Of a DNA stretch of 64,000 nt, positions 13,293 to 24,251 are shown piece after piece (position 1 is the stretch's first letter; each line of letters starts with the position of its first letter). The DNA lies in assembly GCA_011800805.1 (NCBI GenBank), contig MPNW01000105.1, positions 222,911 through 286,910 on the forward strand. The letters run 5' to 3'. This stretch comes from Hirudo medicinalis (lineage: Eukaryota; Annelida; Clitellata; Hirudinida; Hirudinidae). The notes under the pieces were generated by a model, which was given only the letters and a program-made list of their open reading frames with translations, did not search any database and had not been told where the DNA came from. The position numbers were made by a program, and so were the translations under genes.

Positions 13293-15190
13293 GATCTGAT
13301 CAACTAAGTTTTCCTAAAAAATGTACAACTCAAGTTTCTATTAGCAGAATTTAATGTGACTATCTCTGCTATCTGCACTACTTGAAATGTACAAGACTCA
13401 TCAAATCAAAATGAAGCCAACAAAGCGCTCGATATCAAGATCCGAACTCCAGTCGCTAACAAAAACACGGTGACAACACAAATGAACTGAAAAGTGCATT
13501 CCTTATATAAGAGGCAATATTTTACACTCAGTTGATATAACTTGATATCAAATTACACCAGAAACACATCAATTAATTTAAATATAGGGTAAATTAAAAA
13601 AATGTGTTCAATAATTAAAGTGTTGCAGAGTAATATATATATCCGAAATTGTTCGCTAGGTGTTTGATGCAAATATAAGAGTGCATTTAAAATATCGTGG
13701 TTAAACAAAAATTTAAAAAAAAACTTATATAGAAAGCTTAACCTTGATGTCCTCACAAATAAAAACACATCTTATCAAAAATAGAATCTTTTTCAACACA
13801 GTAACTTTAAAATATGTTTATTCATTAAAGAAATGATTCGTCACAGATATAAATTTATCCGTACAAATTTAAACTTTTTTTACACAGAAAGCAAAGGTGA
13901 AACAGAAAGAAAAAAAATTTCTTAAAATTTGTAAATTAAATAAATTGATGCATATATGCATAAATGCTTATAGATATGAAAAAGTTAGAAAATTTAATTA
14001 AAGCCGAATAATTTAAGTAGATTATCTTTTCTCTAATAAAACCATTCAAAAGAATTTCACCCAGCACGGAGTCTTGGCGTGCGTAAATAGGTGGAATTAA
14101 GAACTTCCTCTGGATTGTTGCGGAGAGTTTCCGTCTGGTGCCTCCAAAGAATTAAAATAAAACTCAATCATCAAATTAGTCGTGCTTGGCAGGTGAAAAT
14201 TTTATTAATATGATGAAAATAACTTTATTTTTGAAAAATAACTAAGTGAAATAACTAAGTCAAGCATTGTTGATCAATAATTATATTTACTAAAATTAAT
14301 TAGCATACAGTAGAATATTTATTAACAATAAGTTGTGTTCTTGATTAATACCCACAAACAGCTCGGCATCCAAATCATTGCCCTTACGTCATCATCCCAA
14401 GTGACCACCACAAACAGGCTTGGCACCACCATGACAGCGTTACCATGGCCACGATGATATTTATGGATCAGGTGGGTCAAATTCTTCAACTACCGACTTC
14501 GGCGATTTTTCTTCTTTCAATTACTTGGTTTTCTAGAGTGCTGCCTATGTAGGAACTGAAATTATGAGGATTCATCTGTCCTTTCCATGATGATGCTGGT
14601 GATTATGTTGTTGGCGGTGATGAAGCTGCTGTTGGTGATATTGGTGACGGTGGTGATAAGGCCTGTGATGGTAATGATGAATTGTTTACTTAACGAGGAC
14701 GGGGTTTGGATGTGATGTAAATTTTACCCCTTATTTTTAAAAGTTTTCAGTTTTTAGCCACTTTTTTAAAATTTGAAATTCTCCTTTAGTATGTTTAAAA
14801 CTGTATTTAAATTTTAGTGCACAAGTGTCGAAACATTAATTCCAGTCTTTTCCGTTTTTCACTGAAAAAGTAAATTTGTGGTTCTTTCAATTTTGAGTTA
14901 TTCTGAAAATTTCTTATGAGATGTGTTTTTTGGTTTTGCATATTTGTATGGTACATGAATCTGTGCGTCGAATGGTACAAATATAAGTTTTGTATTACCG
15001 TATTTCCCCATGTATAAGATGCTCCCGTATATATGATTTTGGAAACCTAAATTTTGAAAAAAAATTATTACATAAAGTTGAATCTATGACCACTGTAATA
15101 AGACTCACCCAGTTTTTATACCCTAATTATTTTTTACGTCTTATACGAAATATTTCTGGATTTAATAATTGTTCATTAACGTCCGTTGCA
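13293..15190. other. Intergenic spacer
   Basis: No coding exon seen. AT-rich DNA with a degenerate TGATGG/GGTGAT tract near 14,585-14,690. The upstream promoter of the HS6ST-like gene must lie in its left part, but no clear TATA box or initiator stands out. Confidence 0.6.
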
Positions 15191-15202
15191 TAGCTAGATG
15201 AT

Positions 15203-15287
15203 TAGGACGGTGCTCCCACAACGGGATTCGAATCCGTGCTGCCACCGTGAGAGGCGGAAGTCTTAACCATTAGACCATGCGGGACTA
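15203..15287 (-). repeat. tRNA-Glu-like SINE head, family B
   Basis: On the minus strand TCCCGCATGGTCTAATGG begins a tRNA-like body. The acceptor arms TCCCGCA and TGTGGGA pair with one G-T. There is an A-box GGTCTAATGG, the loop sequence CCTCTCA found in tRNA-Glu(CTC), and a good B-box GATTCGAATCC. The anticodon stem pairs poorly. The body is followed by GCACCGTCC, which also follows the copy at 11,750-11,815. I read this as a SINE that still keeps pol III promoter boxes, rather than a working tRNA gene. Confidence 0.6.
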
Positions 15288-16514
15288 TTTCTGGATTTGT
15301 CACCGCGATGGTATTTATACCAATTCTTGAGATCGTACTGAGTCGATCACAACTAATTTACCAAATATAGTTTATTTTGAGATGTCGATTTATATTTATA
15401 GAATTTGATTATTTTTATTAACGTTTCTAATATTTATTTAGATTTGAAGGAATTATTAAAACAATGCATTATTAAGTAATATATTTGCGAAATCGTAAGA
15501 CGTAGAAAGTCAAATGCCAGGAAGGGTGCCTGGCAGCAGGAAGATATGACTCGTGCCCTGGAATAAGTTTTGAAAATAACATATCTGAAAATCAAGCTCT
15601 AGGGCTTGCTAAGTATTGCGTCCTATTATTAAACTTAGGCCAATGCAAAGTAAATTCTATCTTCTAGAATTGCCCCTTTGGATAATAGATTGAGTCAGTC
15701 CAAATGTAATCCATAATTGCATCTGGCGATGCAGATTTTATAAACTTTTTTGGATGGCGGGGGTTAACGTTTTGGCGGGGCTTATCTGGAAAAGATCCCA
15801 CATTCTTTCCATTTCTTAACTGCAATAGTGGAAACTCTGTTTACATCTTCTGTTTCACAACTTTCAAGATATTTTTACCGATTTATATGTATTATTGAAT
15901 AATTGTGGAGATACAAATTATAACTCTTAATATAAACTTTTCAAGTAGTGTTTAACACTGGTCCGCTCGTTACAAGGCCTGTTCCATTAAGTACCAGAGC
16001 ACATACCACCACGAAAATCTTGATTTGAAAATTAATTTTATCACATTATACAAAGCATTTAAGCTTTGCAATTTCACTTGATGCTCATTGTTAATATTAA
16101 AGGAAGCTCTGCGACCAAGGCTATGGAAGTTAAAGCAATAGCTTAATATGCGTATTAATGCATGAAAGTAATGAACGTGGTTGCGACTTCACATTTCCAT
16201 GAGGGCGAAAGTTTGTGTTGGGACTCGTCCAGTGATAGTGATAATCAGTCCCAGTATCACCATCACATCACATTATCATAATGGCATATGTTCCAATGGA
16301 AATTCAAGACTTAGGGAAGCTTTCCTTATATTCAATATCCTTAGAGCAAGTCCGTTATCTTATATATAAATCAATATATTTAAAAATCGAAAATTTGGTA
16401 TAAATTTGTGATTAAAGCATAACTTAAAACGTGAGAAGTATTTATCTCGTTTATTACTTTGTGCTTCTGAATAGCCCTTTTTAATTTTAATTATAATTGT
16501 GGTTTATTTACATG

Positions 16515-16580
16515 AGCATAGTCAGAGGCGCTTTTCGTTAACCATTTATGTAGCGCTCCCTCCCAAGGGCGCTTTTGCAA
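16515..16580 (-). repeat. 3' tail of the L2-like/SINE family
   Basis: On the minus strand this reads CCCTTGGGAGGGAGCGCTAC, then ATAAATGGTTAACGAAAAGC and GCCTCTGAC. The same blocks occur on the plus strand at 61,066-61,140 and on the minus strand at 62,462-62,515. This is a shared retroposon 3' tail. Confidence 0.6.
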
Positions 16581-17235
16581 GGTGGGTTGACCCCAGGAAT
16601 GCAAACTATGAGCTAACTTGAACTAGTTGCACTTCATAATAATTAGTTAATATATCATCAAAAGATTCGATCTTGAATTGCTTGTAACTCACTAGAGGCC
16701 CAGCGTAAATGTGACTCATTCAGCTCAGGGGCACAGGGAGTTATTTACCCCTCCCTAAAAGGTGTGTGTTCATTCTCTCGAAAGTTTAAGAATCCCCCAG
16801 TAGCAGTCAACATCCCAGGAAAAATTTCAAGTGTTGTGGCATCAGAGCGTTGGTTTACTTCCATTTGCTGCGGGTGTCGAATGCCAGGTTTATCGAATTT
16901 CAAAAGGAATAATGTTGTATACAGGGGGTGTTGGGTATCAACTTCCAATAAAAGGCCAGACTTCTGCAGGACATATCTTTGATCATAAGAGTACAACTAC
17001 CCTTGCTGCATGGACTTGTCCTTATTTCTCAGTCTATGTTACTAGGAACCCCTCAAGTTTACTCTTACTCATGACATATCGAACTTATATAACAGAGCGA
17101 CATCCAATCCACCCTATCTCCACCACCTCACTCTATGTCGCAACGCACCTGGTCTTCGTTCATTTTCCACCATTCAACTAAGCCAACCAGTTCACAAATC
17201 ATCCATCGTCAACAGAGGCTTCTCTTATGTTAGAC

Positions 17236-17370
17236 GTGCAGGTTGGCCGAATGGGTTGCGTTCCTGCATGCGGTCGTAATAGCAACAGTCGTAATGTGTC
17301 GTGTTCGCAACCCAGCCTGCACCGCCAGGGGTGTCCTGGGGTAAGTGCGCTATATAAATGGTGGATGGAT
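17236..17370 (+). repeat. tRNA-derived SINE, family A
   Basis: The element begins GTGCAGGTTGGCCGAATGGG, with an A-box (TGGCCGAATGG) near 17,244 and a B-box (GTTCGCAACCC) at 17,303-17,313. The ends of the tRNA-like body pair as GTGCAGG and CCTGCAC. A tail with TGCGCTATATAAATGG follows. A second copy in the opposite orientation lies at 62,460-62,610 and shares both the head and the tail. The GCGCTATATAAAT tail resembles the 3' ends of L2-clade LINEs, which probably move it (inference). Confidence 0.75.
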
Positions 17371-17434
17371 TAAAGTGCCTTCACATCCCATTGGGATACA
17401 AAAGGCACTCAAAATATCGGCTAAATACACATTA

Positions 17435-17600
17435 TGCCTCTCCTGCTGTCTGTCAGAGCTCAACATCCCTGGAATTCTTTAAATTTCACCTGAGGACCCA
17501 CCTCTTCCGGACACCAATACGAAGCCAACAAAGACACAAGGAGCCTCTGACGCTATGTAAATGGCGCATTATAAATAACTATTATTATTATTGTTATTAT
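17435..17600 (+). mobile_element. 3' end of an L2/CR1-like LINE
   Basis: A short reading frame (SSTSLEFFKFHLRTHLF) has the form of the last residues of L2/CR1-clade reverse transcriptases, where a serine-rich stretch leads to FK..L+T.LF. It is followed by GCCTCTGACGCTATGTAAAT, GGCGCATTATAAATAA and an ATT-rich microsatellite, a typical LINE 3' end. No reverse transcriptase core remains, so this is a 5'-truncated insertion. Confidence 0.6.
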
Positions 17601-18381
17601 TACTCTTCAGCTGGATATTGTATGTTGTAGTGTTGTCATTTCTTTAAATAAAATTTTGTTGATAATCATCTTGCCTTCCATTACAATACTGGGTTAGTTA
17701 ATACATATCATGTATAAAGTATAATTTATGATATATTATTATATATCATAATTTATTTTATTTATTTATTATAATTTATCAATAATTATTTATCTTAACC
17801 TGGGATCAAATCAGCACTGTTAATGTAACATGTCTTTTGTTACATGTTATTTTAACACTTAGTTAATGGCCGGTGAAATCTGTATCAATGGTGTACCCCC
17901 GGCTCTTGGTTAGCACCCCTCCGATCACAAAATCCTGTATAACTAATTTTGCAGCTTTTTAATCTGTCTTTTGTTACATGGTGTGTTTAATGCTTGGTTA
18001 TTATATGAAAGAGAAAGAATATAAATTCTTAATATAAACATCTGCATTAATTGGTAATGTTATAAGTTGGATATTGTCATCTATTACTTTTTTTACATTT
18101 TTATTACTTTATCGACAAATTTTCATGAAGGAGGCAATAGAGTGCGATCTAGTGATGGAATCGCTGATTATCTAACGTAATTACGCGAATAACCAGCAAT
18201 GAGTATAATTAAATTATTGCTATTGTTTAAGATTAGATTTTACGCAATTATTATAAATTTATTTTACATCAGCTGATCCTTGTCCCGGATGTTTTGCGAA
18301 ATGAAATTGTTTACGCCCAAACGGTGTTGCATGTGAGCTGGAACGAATTCTCGGTTATACAAATGCTGAACTTTTGTAAAA

Positions 18382-21300
18382 ATGCATTTTTCAATACCCG
18401 ACACAAGTGAAATAAAGGATGCTCGCGGATCAACTTATACGGTAAGAATTAAACGATTATTTAGTAAACGATCACTGATCAGTCATCTGAAACTGAAACA
18501 GGTGTACAATCTACAAATAAATGGCGTGTACCACTGTTCCCTGAGGTACTCCAAGTTCCATGAGTTTAATGCCAAAGTAACTGCCTTCATTTTTTTGTAG
18601 ATAAATAAGGCTTTTATTAATTTGAAGGCAAAATTTTTTAAACAACATCCTAACATATTTTTTATTTTAGCTGAGAAAAGAATTTGATGTCGATATTTTG
18701 CCTTCATTCCCCCCCAAAAAAATATTTTCTTTAACATCAACTCAAGTTGAAACTAGGAGATTTGAGCTTGAAAAATATATCCAACTAAGTATTGTTGTTA
18801 TTGTAATATCTGTGAAAACCAGAAGATGGATTTAATTCATTTTCTTTGTTCTTTTAGTCAGTCAGGCACCTCAAGTTGTGTCCAGTGACATTTTTGTAAA
18901 TTTCTTCATCAATGCTCAAAAGGTTAGTTGAGTTCTAGACTGGCACATCTTTTTCATTAATATAAGTAGCATGACCAAGTTATATCAAATTGTTGCTTAC
19001 TGATTGTAGTTTATGCTCTCACTTATTGTGATCAATTGATTTATTTTTTTCTTTTGCTTAAATTTTACTACTAATGATTTGAGTTATTCTTAAAAAGTCA
19101 ATTCAGACTGTTATTTGCCTTGACAAAAGTTGAATATTTTTATTAATTCTTAACTTAGACATAGCAACTTAGCCATGGGGAGCTCTTGCCCCTATCCCTG
19201 TCAGTCTGCCCCTTGATATTTTCTAAATCCTTATAATCCATAAATAATAATAATTTAATCTGTAGGAAAGTCTGCAGGAGAAGGATGAAGAGGTGACATT
19301 GGAGGTTTTCACACCCAATGACCGGAAAGTTGTGGTTGGAGTGAAATCGCTGGATAAGATGGAGGCAGTTTATCAGGTTGTTGAACGATGAACAGGAAGC
19401 ACTTCATCTATTACACCATTGCATTACTAACAGATCTTTAGATCTGCTAGATTTTGAATTTATTGATTAATTTTAACAATTTACTTGTGTTGTGAAGAAA
19501 GAGTCTTAAATGCAGAAAATTAGGCTAATTCAGGTTGCTTTTCAAAAGTTGAATTAATGTTTTTTCTTTATATTTGTCAGGAAGTTGCATCAAAATTGAA
19601 TATACCTGAAAAGTTTCTTTGCTATTTTGGATTGTTCTTGGTCTGCAGAAATCAAAATAATGATTTTTCAAGTTAGCAAACCATTTCCATAGAACAGTTA
19701 TTTTTTCATTGTTTTACAGAATGGTTATGTTTGATTATTTATTTATAGAATATAAATTTTAAAAATTGTAAATCTTTATTTTCTGTAAAGAACTCTGATG
19801 AGGCATTTAATGGTTTAAATTTCTTAAAGACATGTTTATAAAGTTAAACTGGTTTATTGTTACTGGTACTTTTCTAAGTTTTCCATTTTCACTTTTAAAT
19901 GCTCATCAGTTTTCCTTCTAATTGAACATTTATTTATTGACACAGTTATAAGGAGGTTGCAAGGTTTTGAATCCCCCTTCATATCACTGAAATATTCCCT
20001 CAATTTATCCGAACAACATCAGCTGTCCCTTCGAAAAACGTCGGTGTTTCGAGCATTTCACTTATTTATTCTTGCTACATTCACTCATTTCACTTTTCAA
20101 CAGGTTTTGGGACCCTGCATACGATGAGGATTTGATTGAAGACAGAGTTTCTATGAACCTTTTGTACCACCAGGTTGAGTGTTTTTCTACTAATAGCTTT
20201 TTCCTTACAAATTTTATTGTTTCTCAGCTGTTGACAGTTTAAAAACAACCAATTCTGTTTATAGTGAGATAATCATTTGCATTTTTGAAGGCCGTTAGTG
20301 ACGTTGAGAATGGCTGGGTGGATTTGACTCCCTCACAGTTACAGAGGCTTCAAAATCTTTCTAAAAAGGGTTCGAAAATTGAGGTGAGAACTTGCAATGC
20401 TTCTTTCCCAGCAGTGAGGAGCAATTTTTGGAATAATAAATTATGAGTACATTGTGCTGAAAAATAATGTTTCCGTATTTTCAGTATTTAAAGTCTGTGC
20501 GCAGCCTTAAGTTTTACAACCATGTCATGATGACTCCATGTATAGCAGACTTTCCAGAGTTACATACGCCTGCTTCCATCTTTATTGGCAGCAAGGAATT
20601 GGTATTGAGGCTTCAGATAAATGTGAGTTTTAGATAATTTACTATTCCTATATTATTGTTAATTCCCTAGTTTTACTGATTTTACAAATTAAAATGTAAA
20701 TATTATTGATTTGCTGTTAATAATTTGTATTCGTCAACATTTCTGATGGAAAATTTTTTACATTCACATTTATAGGAGGAGGTAAAAGAAGTGGAATTCA
20801 AAATCACCAGAATCAGATGCTGGAGAATAGCTTCTCTTGTGAGATCTTTGTTTTGGGATGATTAGATTCGGAAGGATTTTTAATTGCATTAATTTTCCAT
20901 TTAGGCTCTTGAAAATTGTCATCCAAAGATTTCAGGCCTTGGTCCAAAGACGTTGGAACTCTCTTTTGAATATTTGGTTGCAAAAAATACTTTAAAATGG
21001 GTATCTGTCTGGAGTGCGCAGGTTTGTTTTTCAGATTAATTCTGTAAATTTTTCGAAACTAACTGCCATGACTATGTGATTCATAGTTTTCATCATTCTC
21101 ATGTGGAATGTAACATTAATATTTGTATATTAATATTACAAAATATTAAATTACAAAAAAAATATTATCTTAGCATAATCCTACCAATTATCTTGACATC
21201 AATTGCAGGCCATACTCATCAGCATGTGTTTGCAAAGTGTGGTTGATGAGCTCATCATGAAAAAGAGTGGGGAAGATTTGAACAAGGTTCAAGGGCAATG

Positions 21301-21788
21301 ATTAATTTTCATTTCAATCAGTTTTATTATTTGATTAAATGTGCTTTAATATTTTTTTCAAAATACAACTCTCATCCATTTTTAATTCCAGATACATCTC
21401 AAGAAAAATATCCGCAAGACATCGGAGTCAAAACTCTTTAGTGATGTAAGAATTATTCTTCCTCTGGCATGCCTCGTAGTCTGCTAAATATTTTGTAGAC
21501 ATTTTTATCAAATTGAATTTGAATGTTGCGCTCTTAATTTGAGTTCTCATAGGACAGTTGTAATAGACCGATAAGGCTTCGTTCAAAGTCCATTTTTTAG
21601 TTCACTAATGCAGCAGTTACATATATTGCAGCAATATATAACATGATAATATGATAACATGACACTGTACAGTATTTTTTTTAATTGACATGATTGCTTT
21701 CTTCTTTCAGATACTTCTAACCCAACAATCACAGCACTATTTCACTGGAAACAATGCTTTTGATGAAATTCAGGATGATGACCTTTAA
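18382..21788 (+). CDS. SNX17: Sorting nexin 17 (PX-FERM endosomal recycling protein)
   Basis: SNX17 binds PI3P on early endosomes and recycles NPxY-motif cargo such as LRP1 and integrins through Retriever. Exons: 18382-18441, 18502-18576, 18671-18788, 18858-18922, 19266-19376, 19581-19671, 19946-20039, 20104-20173, 20291-20383, 20485-20622, 20776-20838, 20905-21021, 21209-21286, 21392-21445, 21711-21788. All phases join and give about 434 residues (human 470). The start MHFSIPDTSE and VYNLQINGVYHCSLRYSK open the PX domain (about 1-110); FPPKKIFSLT is its PI3P/membrane loop region. The FERM-like part follows: DFSIIRRLQGFE, FWDPAYDEDLIEDRVSMNLL, and IRCWRIASL with SFEYLVAKNTLKWVSVWSAQ in the PTB-like F3 lobe. 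The protein ends FDEIQDDDL, matching the acidic C-terminal tail that contacts Retriever. The serine-rich linker is shorter than in vertebrates. The call is secure. Confidence 0.96.
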
Positions 21789-22800
21789 CTTATTCATCCG
21801 TTTTCCATTAAGAGCCAATTAGAATAATATTTAATCAATCAACTTGTTTATCTATTATTGCATGCAATTACATAACATTTATAATAATCATTCACCTTCT
21901 AACATCAGGTAAAGGAGTCTCTCAGCAGACAAAATTCTTACCTTGCTTTTAAAGACTAGTTCTTAACTGATATTTTGGTGAATTTACTTTATGCATACTT
22001 TTATGTTTAACAATTTGTTGTCACTGTGACAACTAAAGTTAGTGATTTATTGTTTGTAAAGCTGATTTCATTGGTGATTTATCCTACTTCTTGGTAACAA
22101 CATTTTTAATGTTAAGTGATGTTGTTTGAGGCATTTATTCAAAATAATTGACTGCACATTCCTTTAAATATAAAAGATTTATTTTTAAGATGAAGACTGA
22201 GATCAGAACTTTATGTTGTTAATTGTGCGCTGAATTACTTGATAAACACATGCGTGTAAATGAAATTATGTTTTATTTATGTACCATTCACTCGATTTGC
22301 TCATATCATTGATAATTGATTGTTCCATTCCACCTTGATGTGCTCAGTTTATTAGCTTTTCACAGATTTATTCATATTCAGTGAATATCTTAGAAGATTC
22401 TGGTTATATTTTGTGTACTTTTTGAAGAGTGGCGTTAAGTTTTTATAGGAAGTTATTGGATGATAACTTTTTGGAATTGTTTCTAATTTTTCAATTTATT
22501 CAATTTTCAATTGGAATTATATCATACGCAATCACGTTGGAACTATTTAAAGGATGCATAAGATTTCAAACTTTGATAAAATGAGCCTTTAGCGTGTGTT
22601 TTTTAGGAACCATAGTGAACATTATGGCTCATTGTTTGACACAATTTTGATCGTCGTCAGAAATCGTTGAAGTCAATTCCCTCTCGAACTTTTGCCACAG
22701 ATTTTTTATCAGCGTATATTATGACATGTTTCTCAGCGTCAGGATTGCTTGGAGACGTTATAATATGTTTGGGAGACGGAATCGTCATTTGCCTGTAACC
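21789..22800. other. Spacer between SNX17 and cyclophilin B
   Basis: The SNX17 3' UTR and AT-rich spacer, with no open frame of note. Its right end runs into a decayed piece of cyclophilin B. Confidence 0.6.
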
Positions 22801-22815
22801 CAGTTTAAGCATAGG

Positions 22816-22905
22816 GTGGGGATTTTACGTGAGGTGATGGAACTGGAGGTAATTTCAAAGTTGCAATGCTGTCGAATCAATTGATTTAAACTTGAAGCAT
22901 GAGAT
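22816..22905 (+). pseudogene. Decayed partial copy of cyclophilin B exon 3 and intron 3
   Basis: The string GAGGTGATGGAACTGGAGGT followed by AATTT is identical in the real exon 3 donor region (about 23,770-23,793). Further matches continue into the intron (ATGCTGTCGAATCAATTGAT against ATGCTATCAAATCAATTGAT) and possibly to exon 4 (AAACTTGAAGCATGAG against AGCTGAAGCATTACG). The rest of exon 3 is missing and the reading frame is broken. Because intron sequence is retained, this came from a DNA duplication rather than a retrocopy. Confidence 0.75.
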
Positions 22906-23209
22906 TTCCTTAACTTCAGAATTACGTCTACTACTAGGTTAGATTAGAGGGGAAGTGCGTACGTTTCGAGCTCTATAAAAAAGTATTTTCCGTCGTTCTA
23001 TGCAGGTATCGATTAATTTGTGGTCTTGAAGTTCTATTTGAACATACGTCAATGTAATCAAACTCAGAATCGTTATTCATTTTCTTGAAAATGAAATTCC
23101 GTCAAACAAGAATATTATTTTTTTTTAATTATTTTAAAATTAATTTTTGTCAATACATTTTTGTCAATCAAAGAAATAACTGTCTCAGTACATTTCTATT
23201 TCTGATTAT

Positions 23210-23228
23210 CCAATGAAAATATAACACG
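23210..23228 (+). promoter_or_regulatory. ERSE-like site (CCAAT-N9-ACACG)
   Basis: CCAAT at 23,210-23,214, nine bases, then ACACG at 23,224-23,228. The ER stress response element consensus is CCAAT-N9-CCACG, so spacing is exact and one base differs. It sits about 80 bases before the start codon of the ER-resident cyclophilin B, a known unfolded-protein-response target in vertebrates. That it functions here is inferred. Confidence 0.45.
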
Positions 23229-23309
23229 CCAGTTTTATATCGTGGAGTTGTTGGGATCTTGGCTATCTTATCTACGGTGACGTGTGCTGCCTTTTCATTA
23301 TCTGCAAAG

Positions 23310-24251
23310 ATGAGGTGTTCTCTCCTCCCGGCGTTTCTGTCACTTTGCTTATTTGTGATATTTTCTGACGCTGCAAAGGGACCGAAAGTTACCGATGAGG
23401 TTACCGATTACTCTGCAAACTTGTTATTGGCCACAGTACTTTTTAATTAAGTAATTTTATCATGGTTAAGGTCTTCTTTGATATTGAGATCGGTGGAGAA
23501 AAAGCCGGCAGAGTCGTGATAGGCTTGTTTGGTAAGACAGTCCCAAAAACTGTCACTAACTTCAAGTCAATTGCCGAAGGAAAGGAGGTAATTATTCGTC
23601 ATTAGATGGGTTTTTTTGTATTACCCATGTTGTCACTGACATGAACGCTTTATTAGTGGAAATCTGTTATGTTTTCTGTGACAGGTTAATGGAAAGCTGT
23701 TGCATTACAAGGGTAGCAAATTCCACCGAATTATCAAAGACTTCATGATTCAGGGAGGAGATTTTACCAGAGGTGATGGAACTGGAGGTAATTTATAAAA
23801 AAACATTATGATGCTATCAAATCAATTGATTGGTGAAAACTATTATTTTGATTTAGGACTGAGCATTTATGGTGACAAGTTCCCTGATGAGAACTTTAAG
23901 CTGAAGCATTACGGTGCTGGTTGGCTGTCCATGGCTAATGCTGGAAAAGATACGAATGGATCTCAGTTTTTTATCACCACAAAGAAAACCGAATGGTTGG
24001 ATGGAAGACATGTTGTCTTTGGAGTTATTGTGTCTGGCATGGTTGGTCTGAGCTTTTTATTGTGGAGAATTAATTGCCCTTAATTAAATTTATTGATGAA
24101 ATCAAATTTTTCTCAGGATGTTGTGAGGAAGATTGAAAACTCTGAAAAAGATGGAAGGGACAAGCCACTTAAGGATGTTGTTATAGCAGATTGCGGATCT
24201 CTGGAAGTTGCTAGTCCTTATACTGTAGAAAGAGAATCGGTGAAGGAGTAA
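23310..24251 (+). CDS. PPIB: Cyclophilin B, secretory-pathway peptidyl-prolyl isomerase
   Basis: This isomerase speeds cis-trans proline flips during folding of secreted proteins, notably collagen, in the ER. Exons: 23310-23399, 23471-23587, 23685-23787, 23857-24041, 24117-24251; phases join to 209 residues (human 216). Residues 1-21 form a signal peptide ([18 protein letters not shown]), then [20 protein letters not shown]. The catalytic segment [20 protein letters not shown] holds the active Arg, Phe and Gln; [20 protein letters not shown] and [11 protein letters not shown] follow, and [11 protein letters not shown] carries the Trp of the cyclosporin pocket. [13 protein letters not shown] near the end is typical of the B/C type. 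The C-terminus VERESVKE has no KDEL, as in other cyclophilin Bs. The start was chosen because it gives the signal peptide. Intron 1 is only 71 bp. A decayed duplicate lies upstream. Confidence 0.96.

Noticed and set aside
15203..15287. Functional tRNA-Glu gene
   Set aside because: Acceptor and T arms look good, but the anticodon stem pairs poorly and the same extension past the tRNA body occurs at 11,750-11,815, so a SINE is more likely.
16745..17181. Overlapping frames on both strands
   Set aside because: They lie between retroposon pieces, contradict one another and show no conserved motif or splice-phase consistency.
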